Shown piece by piece: positions 1 through 12,517 of a stretch of DNA of 64,000 bases. The notes under the pieces are model-generated. The model did no database searches, was not told the DNA's origin, and saw nothing but the letters and a program-made list of their open reading frames with translations. A program made the position numbers and the translations under genes. Position 1 is the stretch's first letter. Every line of letters starts with the position of its first letter. Source of the stretch: Acanthopleura granulata. Its lineage: Eukaryota; Mollusca; Polyplacophora; Chitonida; Chitonidae. Where the stretch lies: positions 8,848,172-8,912,171 of the forward strand of contig JABBOT010000080.1 in NCBI GenBank assembly GCA_016165875.1, written 5' to 3'.

Positions 1-2280
1 TGTGTTGAGGAAGTCACAGACATTGGTTGTATTCACCCTGGTGCCAAGATACTGCCTCATATTTCAAATCTCCTGTTACTTTAGTAATATCCTGATATTC
101 AACTTTTTATGATTTACAAACTTCACTTTAATGCAGTATAAGTACCTGTTTTTCTCTTATACCAATATATATATTTAATTGTTGTAAAACCAGAGCTGCC
201 TAATGTTCCCATTTCCAAATTCCCACCGATAAATATCCTCAGCATGAGTGTCTAAGTTAAATAAAACCATAGTTTCAAAAAATAAGTAAAATATATGGAT
301 TGTTCTTTATTCATCCAATCAAATGTTTTAGTTCTCCTTTCATTTTTAATACATTCATGTTTAAATATTCGTCTTATATGCATCAGATACAACATGTATC
401 ACAACTATACATATTGTAGTTTCAGAGTTTCTCAGATCCTCGAGATAAAAATAACAGCTGTTTTATGGTAAAAAATGTGTGGGAAAGCACTTTTTCGTCT
501 ACACAAACCATATCAATATATTCCATGGTGCTTCAACTGAGGAATTCTTCATCAAGGACGAGGCGTAACCATTTTTAGTTAAGAAACATTGATATCCATA
601 CAAAAACGAGATGGCTTACCATGGAAGCCAAGTGATACTAGCTTATTTTCTCATAGTGTACTGTCAATCAACCCTATGTACACATCCAGATAATCTGATT
701 CTTGAGAAATTTATGCTCAAACTACGCAACCGAAACCATGTTGAGCCATTCTCTTATACTGGACCATCGATTCCCCTGTTGTGTATAATTCTATTGTTCA
801 CTGGAACCCAAACAGACGAACTGTTTCCAAACAAGTCTGCACAATGTCCGTGAAGCTCAAGCCGAGTTGAGCCATTTTATTACAAGTAGCGTAAAAATGT
901 GCACATCAAGGCAGAAGAGCTTTCCACACTAATCAGTTAAGTCAGGAACTCCTGCCAGGTTTAACCCTCTTCCTACGGTTTCTTGCAGTGTCGATCCCTT
1001 GTGCGTGTGTACACTGAAGCGAACCGATTCTAGAGCACACAATTCAATAGAATACGAAACTCGTCTGGCTAATCCCAAGACTGCGTGTTTTAAAATGTAC
1101 TGGGCATAAACAGTTCATTCGATCAATGTAGCAGAGCCTTAGGTGTGAGTGAGTGCAAGCACCTGAGCACGTGCGATAGTCATTCCTACAACAGATATTT
1201 TACAGCCCCGAGGTGCAAGGTACGATTAAGACGTCAGTGGGAAGAGTGTGAAAAATCATTAGCATGTCATTGCAAATGTTATTAGAGCAGAAATTTTTAA
1301 AGTATTTTTTAAAATTGTGTAAGTTGTATCGGAAGAATAAAAATGCAGAATACAGTTTGCACAACACGTTTATACACCCCGATAATAGTGGAATAAAGAT
1401 GAATTAAAAATAAAAAAACACCCCTTATGAGACTACAGGAAGATGTGGAAGATCTATATCTCATTGGCAAATTCTACATACATTCATTTCTATGTTCCAG
1501 CAATGTAGATCGCCAGCATGCAAAAGAGCTAAACTTAGCCAGCAATGTATAACAATATTATTCAGTTATTCGTCATTTACCAAGCCGTTCAATTCCGGGA
1601 TTTTTTCACGTGTGTGTGTGAAAAAAAGACAATGTATGCATGTATGCGATGCAAGAATGTCAACAAAGTCGTTTTTTTAAACATATACTATATTTCAACC
1701 CCTAGATTGCTAATATTATTGATTTCTTCACCAAAACACACTTTTGGTCTCCAATTCCTAGCGCGAAATTTCATACCCATAACATTTGTCCGATTAATGG
1801 CTGGACCCGTCTATGGTTACATTCCTTCTCTTAATTTGAATGTATAGCTGAGTACGTCATGGGTGCTTTTTTAGTTTACACTGTGCCTAAAAACAAAGCG
1901 CTTTACGCCACATTGGCAGTATTACAATCATACCGTGGAAAAAACATGTTGTGCTGCAGGCAGAGAGGAAACGTCCAGTATGCATTAAATCACCAATTCG
2001 CATGGGCAGCAAAATAGTGGGGGATTAAATTATATATTTAGGGTGACACACTGTTGAAGTCGGTTTGTAGGCTTTCGATCCTCTACGTAAAGTATGATTT
2101 TGATAATGTTCCGTCAAAACGGGTGGCGTTGTAGTGAATGTCTTAAAACACTCAGAAAAACACCACCACTGTTGAAACATTAAAGCTATTCCAATAAAAT
2201 AATTCACAGAAAGTTGGCAGATTTTAGCTAGAACTGAGCCGATTGCAGCTGACTAACTACATATCTAGTTGTCTGTCTAT
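1..2280. other. mostly single-copy AT-rich DNA, no supported gene
   Basis: I see no copy of the repeat blocks or SINEs described elsewhere, no splice-flanked exon and no RNA gene. A short plus-strand frame at 611-853 begins with a hydrophobic stretch that could pass for a signal peptide, but it has no paralogue or recognised domain here and is probably chance. The stretch is best read as intergenic or intronic. Confidence 0.5.
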
Positions 2281-2292
2281 TTGCCTGTTCGC

Positions 2293-2319
2293 CTGTCTGT
2301 CTGTCTGTCTATCTATCTG
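2293..2319. repeat. GTCT/ATCT microsatellite
   Basis: A short tandem run of GTCT drifts into ATCT and directly abuts the LTR fragment that begins at 2321. Confidence 0.7.
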
Positions 2320-2320
2320 A

Positions 2321-2400
2321 CCGTAAGGGTACCACTATTGGAGATAAAATATATATATATATATAAAAAAAAACAAAAAACAAATGGCATGTTCAACTCT
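2321..2400 (-). mobile_element. solo-LTR family, terminal fragment
   Basis: The stretch carries GTAAGGGTACCACTAT, the end sequence of the LTR copies at 14.3 and 51.5 kb read in reverse complement. A TA-rich insertion follows, then the GTTCAACTCT segment that lies about 50 bases inside those LTRs. Similarity stops near 2400, so only the last roughly 80 bases of the LTR remain. Confidence 0.6.
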
Positions 2401-2716
2401 CATGGCATGTTTGTGGCCTTCCACAGAAATATATAGCTTCTTTCTGCTACTTTTTCTGATGATAGCTGGGTCGGTCAACCACCCAATTTTTTTTTGCTGG
2501 GTCCTGTTGGCCGATTGCTCATTGGTGTTTAATTCCGTGCTGAGTAATTTTCCACTCACATAACGGGTGGTTAAACCAAAATGCTCTGAGTAAACCATCG
2601 ACATGGGACCGGTACCTGACAGACTTCCTAAGGTCGCATTCAAAACAGCTGAAATAGAACACTCGACCTCACTGGCCAATACCCCGATAGCTAACAGGGT
2701 CCCTGTGTTGACCGAA

Positions 2717-2983
2717 TTTATTGATTTATTTACTGGATTGGTGTTTTACGCCAAACTAAAGAATATTTCATCTATGCGATGGATGTGAGCATTATGGTGG
2801 GAGGAAACCGGACAGACAGGTTGAAACCCATGACCATCCGCAGGATGCTGGCGGACCTTTTGGTCGGAGAGTGTTGACCAGATCGTCTGGACGATTGGCA
2901 TTTATTGTTAGAGAACAGGTAGGTATCTGACTTCGGTGGTTGGCTCATATCCCGTAATGGCCCTAGCCAATTCTGAGCAACGG
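2717..2983 (-). mobile_element. SINE family A, near full length
   Basis: On the plus strand the element starts with its TTTA-type tail, then GATTGGTGTTTTACGCC, the core TGGTGGGAGGAAACCGG and CCATCCGCAGG, and ends with a tRNA-like head (RNA polymerase III A-box region) in reverse complement. Length and order match the intact copies at 52178 and 19564. Mismatches are spread throughout, so it is an old copy. No clear target duplication was found. Confidence 0.85.
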
Positions 2984-2999
2984 ACTATGTGAATATTCC

Positions 3000-4565
3000 A
3001 GAGAGTGAAGGTTTCAAATAACTATAATTCAGACAGTATTATCGTTATAAGGCATCGAGGTAATTCCGTTACTAGACAACATTGCAATTGCATGTAACAT
3101 TCTCCATCCACTGATTGATTCGTTTTTTAAGGAATGGATGGCATGACCATTTCGCTATGTCCCTCACCTTTAGCATAAAATTATACACTGAGTCAAGACG
3201 ATGTTGAAAAACATACAGATTCCTGGCCACGCCTCCTCGTCATCCTTCGATTGCCATGAGCCACTTCACAGCTGACAGGTTACAATGACCGTGACATCGG
3301 ATAAAACATTTCACATGCTGACAAAAGTTGACCAAAATACCAGTACATACTTGTCCTGATCATTACCCACTTAATTAGTCTAATTACTGTCACTAATCAA
3401 TATTTTGTATTTACACACATGGTTGTGCATCTATGCATTGTGACGTGTAATTAATGCGATTTCCCGAAGTCCATAAGAATGTTTAGCTTGATTTCTATGT
3501 ATGCATGGACGGCTTTAAAAGGATAATTACGATTGGCAAAAAGGATTCGTTGCAAACCTTATGTTTGTTAAGCTTTAATTCATTTTTTCATTCACAGAGT
3601 AAGAAGCACACAACTATGTAAAGGTCAAGTGGCTCTTGAGCACGGCTTTCAACAAGACGTTTGGATGTCATGTTTAGCTTTTTCAGTTTTAATTATACCT
3701 TTTCCTTGACATTGTAAGTAGTACGCAACTAAGTCACGTGGTGAAGGCCTTACTCATCAGGATGTCATATTTTGCAGCAAATCTTTACCGATCAGAAATA
3801 TTCCACAGCTTTATTCACTGACGCAGACGAACTTCTCGAAGTGGTTTTATTTTTTTCCTATGTTAAGAATGAGTGGATGGAACCTAAGAATTTATGGATG
3901 TTACCTGACGTCAAATTGTTGTCACGTCTTTCGTCGTTAAATGATGCTTGTCAAAGTCAAACACCTCTGTAAAAATAAACCAAAAGCACGTTTTCTTTCT
4001 TTTTTTTCTGAAAGATCTCTAAAAATGGTAAGTCAAGATGAATCCTCGAGCGATTAATAATTGATGAACACGCGCTCTGGTTCAGTATCCAATGATGAAG
4101 CTTGGAGGTTTTTCTTTTTTTCTCCCTTGTTTGGGTCAAACTACGCAGACGTCGTGTGCCGTGTTTGAATGATTGATACATATGACGCCGCCTAAAGCTT
4201 TCGCCACTTGACACTTTTACGAAGTTAGGTTAAATATTTCATGCATCTTTGTCGACGGTAATCAAATACCAGAGGTTGCATTAGAGTGCCTGGAGCTTAT
4301 TCAATATTCACCATCTTCAGTGACAATTCTTTCAAAGCCCATTTCAAACAACGCAACGTACTACGTTACGACTTCGGGCAGCCGAGTTGGCAAACAAAAG
4401 GTCACTGGTCTAGGCGAACGTCTCTTGGGGCCTCTGAGGTTGTATAGTGCTATATTTACCAGGTTTTTCCCTTTCTTATAAAAAGCACAGGAAACCAAAC
4501 AATCTTATCATCGAACACTTTAACACTATTCCTTCGCATTTTTATCGCCAAAGAATTTATTTTTC
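3000..4565. other. single-copy stretch, nothing recognised
   Basis: Only short frames with no domain, paralogue or splice context are present, and I found no SINE, LTR or array-block similarity. Confidence 0.4.
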
Positions 4566-4567
4566 CA

Positions 4568-4618
4568 TATATTAACGCATTTATTTATTTATTTGGTTGG
4601 TGTTTTACGTATATTAAC
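4568..4618 (-). mobile_element. very short 5'-truncated SINE A with target duplication
   Basis: Only the TTTA tail and the GGTTGGTGTTTTACG segment of SINE A are present, about 33 bases. They are flanked by the same 9 bases, TATATTAAC, at 4568-4576 and 4610-4618. A direct repeat on both sides of a 3' fragment is the signature of an insertion that stopped early in reverse transcription. Confidence 0.7.
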
Positions 4619-5106
4619 ATCAGTATAACATATATGTGTACCAATGCAAATGGAAGGTCTAAAATTTCATACGCTTAAGTTGTAAATATTTGATTCCCAC
4701 ACAACAAAAGACAAGCAAAACCTAATAGATACATTCTGTTGGCCTTCACTGCAGGTCATGTGACTTGTTATATCACAAATTCCGATGAAATAACTGTAGG
4801 ATATTTTAAGTAGTTCCGTGACCGCATGCATAGCAGCCACATGAATGAAATATTTAGTGTAAAATAATACTTGCAACCAGATATATTTAAATCTATTGCA
4901 AACCTAAAAAATGTCGAAATGTTAACGTACCATCCTCTTGTTACCATACCTTAAATATACGTAAATACTATTACAAACTGTAAAATCGAAAATTTAATAA
5001 AATTACATCTTTGGATACAGTGTATCGCGACAAGAACTTTTACAATTCTCCACACTACTGTTGACATATGCATGTCATTGAGAACTCATATGAATACAAA
5101 ACTATA

Positions 5107-5175
5107 GTCGTATAAGCGGTATAAGTGAAATATTCGGTACGGCGTAAAACACTGATCAAGTAGATCAATAAATCA
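5107..5175 (+). mobile_element. SINE A 3' fragment
   Basis: The stretch contains GTCGTATAAG, then AAGTGAAATATT and GGCGTAAAACACTGATCAA, the tail half of SINE A in sense orientation. Head and core are absent. Confidence 0.75.
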
Positions 5176-5179
5176 GAAC

Positions 5180-6230
5180 ACTAGGCTTCAAAATAAAAGC
5201 CCTAGATAAAACGGAATGGTTTTTCTTTGGGCGAGATCAATCATGGCAGTAAACCTAGTCGAGCGTGCTGGGATCGCCTAGGTCAACAGAGGCTGACTCT
5301 GGCCAAGTTTAGGCCAATCCATCCAATAATTAAAACCTGCTTACATAAAATACATGTGCTTAGATAGCAATAAAACTACAGATTTTTATTTAAATTTTCC
5401 TAGGAAATCCCTGGAAAGGGTGAGGGTGCAGTACAATGGGATAAAATTTGCTTCTAGTGTTCCGCTCAAGTTAAGATTTAATTCGGTCACATCACTATAG
5501 CAGTATGTACACGGTACAGTCCGATCTCAGCGTCGATGCCTATACAGCGCTTGCTGGTTGGTTTGTCGTGTCGAAGACCCAAGAAAGTCGCCATGCTTTT
5601 TGCCTGGAAAACAGAAATTAATTAGTGCTGGAAACAAAACAAAGGCACAAATACTTACCACGCCCGTTTGATGACATTCACTGGCCCATGAGCCGCATAT
5701 CATTAGATAAATGTTGTTTTACCTGTAAATATGTGTATCTCGTTGAACCCAGTGGCAAAGTATGCACTATAGACTTCAGACGAAATTGCCGACAACCTGC
5801 CATCTGGCTTTCATATTTTACAGGTTAAGATGTACAGAGTATAAAGTGTGAGTGTGAAGCTACAGTTCACTGATTGAGAGATCCGGACAGTTTCGGTTTA
5901 AATCCTCAGCTTTTACACAACGTAAAGATGTACAAATCTAAATTTTATAATCAATCGTTAGGTAATATAAGGAATTGGAGCGAATTTTCCGTGAAAGCCA
6001 GAAATGATGTTTTATTCATTTTTCTGTTGTTGTTGTTACTGTTGTATGACACTTAATACTGTTCTAGACTCAAAAATGATAAAATAAAACTGCCGATGGA
6101 ACGTTCTTCTGTTTATCAGTTAATTCCTTTCGGTTTTTGAAGGCATTTTTTCATGAGAAATATAGTTCAATTCAATAACACAACTGCACATTTATAAAAA
6201 TGTTAGACGTCACGCTATCTTACAGGACAA
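5180..6230. other. single-copy stretch, nothing recognised
   Basis: I found no array block, SINE or plausible coding exon here. Short frames at 5625-5828 and 5874-6056 have no supporting context. Confidence 0.4.
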
Positions 6231-6239
6231 AACATTGCT

Positions 6240-6536
6240 TTGTTTCTCCCATATGTAGCCACTGGGCTACAGCTTAATATTCGAGCTGGTCGTGATCGAG
6301 TACATTTTTTCCTCATTTGTGCGGGTTCAATCCCGGCCTTCGACAGGGATATAAATGTACAGTGTAACGTTTGGTAAACCTGGTATATAGGCACTGTATT
6401 GATATATGGATGTATATTGGTATAAGTTTTTCGAATGGCCTCTGCTCGGTTTCCTCTCGCCATAATGCTGGCCGCCGTCGTATAAGTGAAATATTACTGA
6501 GTACAACGTTAAACACCAATCAGATAAATGAGTATA

Positions 6537-6577
<41 letters not shown>
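6240..6577 (+). mobile_element. SINE with A-type tail and variant head
   Basis: The 3' half has CATAATGCTGGCCGCCGTCG, then GTATAAGTGAAATATT, and ends in an uninterrupted AAAT tandem tail (about 6533-6576), as in SINE A. The 5' half differs: it has a B-box-like GGGTTCAATCCC near 6324 and a middle segment not seen in the other A copies. It may be a separate subfamily or a chimera. Confidence 0.7.
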
Positions 6578-6581
<4 letters not shown>

Positions 6582-8060
6582 AGTCTTTTCTACAAAAACT
6601 GGCCGTATATAATAAATAACAAAAGAGAAATGATTCTACAGTTATCATTCGTATTTTTGGGTAGTTTTGGAAATGGATTTCCTGATTATTGATTACAAGC
6701 GATCTAAATCCACTTAACCCGGGGCTAGTGGCGGTATGTTCATCATGTTGAGTATGATCGCCGAGTTGGATATATGAACAATTGCAATTAAATCGTATTT
6801 GATTATCCACCTCATAATTTCTATAATTGTACATGATTTGTGAACTGATTTTATTCATCCGCATGGAACATTCGTTGGGTCTTTTCATCATCATTGATAT
6901 CTGTTCACTGCTTCTCTTTGCAAGAATCCGTCCTAATTAATATAGTTAATATATTTTCTTAGTTCTTTGGTGGTTTGTGTTGTTTGTCGAGTATAGCACT
7001 AAATAACAATCCGACAAACATAATCGTAACTGTCACTAGTGGCTTTACACATTACATATCGCGTTTCAGGCAGTTTCAAATCTCGATTGTGTTTTCCACA
7101 TCGTTTCTTTCTCTCTACACGCCAGAGCACAGACAACAGACCTATTGTCTTGTTGGTAATATCTTTTGTGTCTGATTGTGTTACATTTGAGATCATTCAT
7201 CTGGCATATTTACCATTTTCTTTGCGTCAGCTGTTGTCGAGACAGCCAGTCTGGCACGAATCATTACCCTACAAACAGCCAGCTGCCGTGACATGGATAT
7301 TGTCTTTCTTTGTCAAGACATGACTCGTACCTTGTATCTGTACTGAGATTCTCAGACAATGCCCCTGGCTTTCATTGTTCCCATCGTCTGGCAACCCATG
7401 AAGTTGTAAAAATGCCAATCGCGTTTTCGTGTTCTCATTATCTGAGGCAGCCCTTGTTCTGCAAGTTATTTATTGCATGGCTTCTTCCGATAAACTTTGA
7501 ATAATGAATGGCGGGGCACAGTGCAATTCCCTGATAGTTTTAACTGAAGAGCTCTGAAAATTCAATTGAATTTTGTTGTTTTTCTTGTGTGGAAACCAAA
7601 ACAATTCTTGTAAGTCGGTGAATTGTTCTTAAAGCAGGACCCCAATCCTTTGAACTGGTGTTTGTAGATTACAACGAATATATATTATATTGTATTGTTT
7701 TTACAAAGCAATGAATAAGTATATGCATTGCGTTCTCTCAACTGCCCAAGACATCATTCTCCAAAGCTCTGACCACAGCTCGGTTCCATCCTAACTTCTG
7801 GTAACCTGTTTCCCTTTCAGTATTTTCAGCATACTTGTGACTCTTGACGAAGGCGAGAGGTTGATGGCGGCTTTGTTTTTGTTACAGGTTTCACAAACAT
7901 ACGTAATTTTCCAAACCCGGTGTAAAAGACAGAACATGAACAGGATTCAGTACAGAGCTAAACTGAAAATTGTCGGGTGTCACCAACCTAGAGTTCTTGT
8001 GTAGGTAAATCACGAGTGTTTTTGTTGCAGCATTATATACTTGGAGCGGCTATGAATAAA
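6578..8060. other. mostly single-copy DNA
   Basis: No gene is supported. The stretch about 7700-7990 may be a very decayed relative of the G block (compare 43300-43440), but the match is weak. Overlapping frames at 6975-7504 on both strands shadow one another and lack domain features. Confidence 0.35.
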
Positions 8061-8068
8061 AATTATAA

Positions 8069-8228
8069 ATTTATTTACCAGTACTCAAGAATATTTCACT
8101 TATACTATGGCGACCAGCATTATGGTGAAAGGAAACCGGACGGTGTCCAGAGGAAACCCACAGCCATCCGCAGGTTGCTGGCAGACCTTCCCACGTACGG
8201 CCGGAGAGGAAGCCAGCTTCAGCTTTGA
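8069..8228 (-). mobile_element. SINE A, head missing
   Basis: From the tail, the element reads through GTACTCAAGAATATTTCACT, the GGAAACCGG core and CCATCCGCAGGTTGCTGG to CGGCCGGAGAGGAAGCCAGC, then stops before the tRNA-like head. Confidence 0.85.
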
Positions 8229-8584
8229 TCAAAAGGTAAAATTTGTCAATATACTTATATTCCTAATCTGCGAGGATCCTGCTAAAGCCGAATTCTCCTG
8301 TGGTATTCTAACGTTTTCATCGCCTAACTGATCCTTCTCTGATAGTGATCTTCCGTTAACTTACAATCACACATTCCAATTGTATAATGAATGAATTCAC
8401 AAGCTATCAGAGTCTTGATTGATTTGACAAAGTACGCCCTGTAGTCCTCAAAAAAATGTGTAAGGATCGTGCATATAATCAAAGCGGAATCATGAATAGA
8501 AATAGGTTGAAATATCTACATAGAAACTGAAACGACACCAACTAAAAGCATCTGATTTGCTTCTTTGGTCGAGGTAACGTGATA

Positions 8585-8700
8585 CACTAAAATATTTCAC
8601 GTTTTTGAGGGCGGTAACGTTTGAAAATGAAGAAAACCAGGAGAAACCGTGGGTATCTTATCAGGCGCGAGAAGAAATGCACAAAGAAAAGCCGATAGCT
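8585..8700 (-). mobile_element. SINE A-related fragment inside block D
   Basis: AAAATATTTCACGTTTTTGA is followed by a GGAGAAACCGTGGGTA segment. The same arrangement sits in D at 16850 and 24168, so the insertion predates the unit duplications. Confidence 0.55.
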
Positions 8701-9961
8701 ATGCATCTTTAGTAAAATAATGAAGAGAAAAATTAAAACTGGGCAAATGACGCCACGAAAACTGAGAAAACATATTTGATAAATGTTTCTGCTTTTAGTT
8801 ACTGCAGAGGTTGAAGAGAGAAGAATGATTATCTAATAACCAGCCTCTGTACTCAAGCGTAAATGTAAAAAAATAATGGAAATTCCAGGAAGGACAATTC
8901 CTTCGGCAAACATCATATCACCATCCATCAACGTCACCTACTTTTAACCCATTGAAGTTACTGACACAGGGTCATCACAGCTAGTGTTCTTCCTATCTTA
9001 TTATCCCGGAACCGGATATTTCGGAAAAAAGAATACTAAAAATCGATTCAATTGGTAAGACTATTTTGAACTCAATCTGTCAAGACATTGTATTAATTTC
9101 TCGGTCGTGCAGTCGATGACCCTAGACCTATATTCACCTGTATTGATACATATGTATATATACTGAAGGTATTCTTTGAATAGAATCTCTACCACAAGGA
9201 AGTGTATTACTCGAATATAAGCGGAAATCACATTTCGAATACAGAATACATGATGATTAATAATGATTACCTCGCTATAGACAAGAACATCAAAGGGAAT
9301 GCGCCTTTAATCAGTTCAAGTTGAATTCAAGTAGATATTGTATCTGAGAGCTAGCAGATCCGCCGCCAGCTGTGATCAGCGCCCCTGCAACATTTACCAT
9401 TCAATTCAGCTGTCGTATCAGAGAAAATGACTGATTGGTGCGCTGTGCGGAGGTGATGTGACAGTACTGGTGAAGTAGATCGTCGAGCGCGGAGAGTCAC
9501 TTCCGTGAATAATTATATACTACAGGACCCTACAGGGCACGGTCCTAAGTTCACAGCTGACTTTCTCCCGATACCAAATTCCTCTGATTTGGACGCCTCA
9601 TTTATCAGTAATCTGAAGAAGTAAAACAGGCATTTCAGTACATAACATAAAAGGCTATAGCGTTGGGGGTACAACCTGTATCAACCACAAACAGGCTGAT
9701 AGGTGTACCTCGTAAATGGTCAAACATGGCCGGTGATAACACGGTATGGTGTCAATTTTCCCGGTTATGGCTTTATTCGAAGTGTTACTGTAGATGCTGA
9801 AACATTATCAGCAATAAACTAAGTAGAATGAGGTAATAATAGAATGCCAAAAGAACTGGTCTGGAGTTTTTTTTCGAACTGCCGTGTTGTAGGCGTTTAA
9901 TAAATGTAGGCGATAACATGAAAACAAAGCACGGGGACCAAGTGTTACTAGTAGGAACAAG

Positions 9962-10206
9962 GTGGGGCATCCTTGCATTCTTTGTGACATGATTCTGACA
10001 GGTGAGCACACATACCGTTTAATGACGACAGCCTCTTTAAATCATGGATCATTCCTGTTTTACAAGTGTGAACAGGATTGCGTTTTGGAACAGAAATTTA
10101 TTAAGTGGACTGGAGTCCCTCACTGCAACCCATTGGGCAACTGTACCACGTCTTTGAAATGCAAAAAGCTTTTCCCGTCCATTGGCGTGTTCTATGCGGG
10201 GTTTGA
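9962..10206 (+). CDS. candidate cysteine-rich exon (isolated, uncertain)
   Basis: A stop-free plus-strand frame lies in the part of unit 1 not shared with other units. A possible acceptor, TTCTGACAG, ends at 10001 and a possible donor, GAG|GTAGGC, follows 10206; between them the frame encodes about 68 residues. It contains FYKC, EQDC, a WTGVPHC motif and two further cysteines (NC, KC). The YxC and W-G-P-C spacing recalls the C-terminal half of a sushi (CCP) module, but the usual first cysteine and glycine pattern is unclear. I do not recognise the gene, and no partner exon was found. The minus strand is also open, so this could be chance. Confidence 0.2.
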
Positions 10207-11634
10207 GGTAGGCAACTGTCCATTTTTTCCAACACACTTTGTATTATAGTCTAGAAAGGTGAACTGATAAACAATGATGCTTTCTTGTTCTTGCTGTGGA
10301 AGTTTTGTGTTTATTTCTGTTTAATAATATTTCTCTTTTGATATGAATTCATCAATTTAACTGTTTTTATCTTTGACCAAAACTGTTGAAATAATGACCG
10401 GGAATATTAATACAAGTTCTGATACGTTGCCCAATAATCAAAGGTTAAACAGTTGGAAAGCAGATTTCTTGTGGTATTATGCCAAATTCTGATCTCAAGA
10501 ATTATAAAAGAATTATTCTGTCATCAGTAGACAGGAAACTGCTTTACTGCAGACGACTCGATATCGCGCCTGTCAAATACACTGTCTTCATAGCCAGAGA
10601 CTATTAGTAGCAAGATAAAGCGAATTCATCACGACCTTGTAAATAATAGATAAATCACGAAAATGCTGGCTAGCCTACAGGGCCGTCCTGAAGTCAACAT
10701 TGCTTATTAATTCATAATTCTACGGGTCTCTGTTAATACCTAATATCGCAACTCAGGTAGACATGGACATATAACATGGCCCACTAAGGAAGATGTAACA
10801 ACCACTACTCACAGTTCAGGTTATCTTTCCCTTTCATATTACTGTAGGCATAGGCAGTCATTGCCGTAAGTCATGTAACGCCATACAGGAATTAAAACCT
10901 GTGCTTTCAAAGACCCAAACGTTAACGTACCAGAGAGTCATTCTTTAAATCGCATTCACAACTAAGGCGCCATCGCAAAGTTGGTTGCAGGAAAAAATCA
11001 GAGGTGATATTTCTTGTGCTCAAATACAGTAAACTGAGTGTTATTTATGATATTATATTTTATTATATAATTATTTACTTATTTATTATTTTTATTTTAT
11101 GATAATATAAATCAAGGCAATAAATCATTGATTTCGTAATTATTTTCTTCATTTATAGAGCGAGGTCTTTGTGTGCTTCCTATTAAACTTATTTCTCACC
11201 AAAAAGTTGACACCATCCAAAAAGAATGGGCAACAGAAAAGAATTTAAATTTAATTTTATAAAAGAAAACAGAAATATGAATCAAATAGGACAAAGTAAA
11301 TGTTTGGAACTCCCTCGTAGAAATGAATATCTACTAGATTACATGGTACAGCTCTATAAATGGTAAGGGCTCTATAAATGGTATCGGTTACGCAAACCTA
11401 GAAAACAAAAGAAACGTCGAATCGCACTACCCATTTTGGTGAAGAGTGATCGGTTTTCATGGAAGATCTTGTAATCTTTAGGTCAGCGATGAGTTCGCTG
11501 TTTCTTAACTAGAAAATGATTTACAGCTTTTGTTCCAACCATGATCACTGTGTCATTGTGTTATGCTGAAATCGATTTCGTATCAGTTTAGATTGATCTA
11601 AATCACCCCTCCATGGTAATCAAATCAGCTGAGC

Positions 11635-11641
11635 TATAAAA
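11635..11641 (+). promoter_or_regulatory. TATA box in G block, copy 1
   Basis: GAGCTATAAAA occurs within the conserved G block, about 70 bases after a GAAATCGAT motif. The same heptamer in the same context is at 21122, 27293, 33695 and 47966. Confidence 0.4.
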
Positions 11642-12402
11642 CACAAGTGTGTGGACAGTAGATGTTTAAAGAAAAAATTATATACATCAAATTCCAGCTG
11701 TCCGCACATCCTGATCAATCACAACTGCATTAAAGAGTAACAAAACTTAAATCCGTAAAATGAGAATATCGAAATACGGTATGATCGAGTGTTTCTGAGT
11801 TTTGACAGCAGTGAATTGCTATAAAACGCAAAATTGGAAAGCAACAGAAAGTGGTCGGGATAACAGATGTTTTTCGAAATGCGAAAAACACTTTTCTTCC
11901 TTCTTTTTTCTCAACAGCTAATTTGGCATTAGAACCTGTGGTTCATACCGGATTTTCTGATTTGCTATAACTTGTATGACATCATAATCAGGTGCAACGC
12001 ATTAAAACTCGCGTTACCATGACGAAGTAACAAGACGCTCGAAAACATATTTAGCGCTTCTGCTTATCTGCTGGATTAAATTCTTCCAGACGTGGCATTT
12101 CTACTGCTCAAATTAATTGGATTTCAGGGGAAAATATCCTTGTATGGTCAAGTTGGTGGCTTTCTATGTGACTGTTATAACCAGATTTCTGGTTCATTAG
12201 ACTAAGACGCTATATCCTTGATCCCATACTAATGAGGTAACAGGTTCTAAAGGAAATTCCTGCCATACGTTTGCGTCAAGTTTGTGGCTTTGCATGTGAG
12301 TGTGATTATTAAATCTCTGGTTCGTTACACTGAGACACTATATCCTTTCCATACTAACGAGTTTCAGGTTCTAACAAAACACCCGTTGGTAGGTCGTGGC
12401 CT

Positions 12403-12404
<2 letters not shown>

Positions 12405-12437
<33 letters not shown>

Positions 12438-12517
12438 TCTGATCGGTGTTTTACGCCGTACTCAAGAATGTGTCTCTCATACGACGACGGCCAGCATTAT
12501 GGTGGAGGAAACCGGGT
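12405..12517 (-). mobile_element. SINE A, 3' half with long TTTA tail
   Basis: About nine TTTA repeats are followed by GATCGGTGTTTTACGCCG, then TACTCAAGAATG and GGTGGAGGAAACCGGG, and the match stops there. It is inserted in block H of unit 1. Confidence 0.85.

Noticed and set aside
611..853. 80-codon frame with a signal-peptide-like start
   Set aside because: No paralogue, domain, splice context or downstream cysteine pattern; this length is expected by chance in AT-rich DNA.
10049..10237. Minus-strand frame overlapping the candidate exon
   Set aside because: It is the shadow strand of 9962-10206; neither splice borders nor residue pattern support it.
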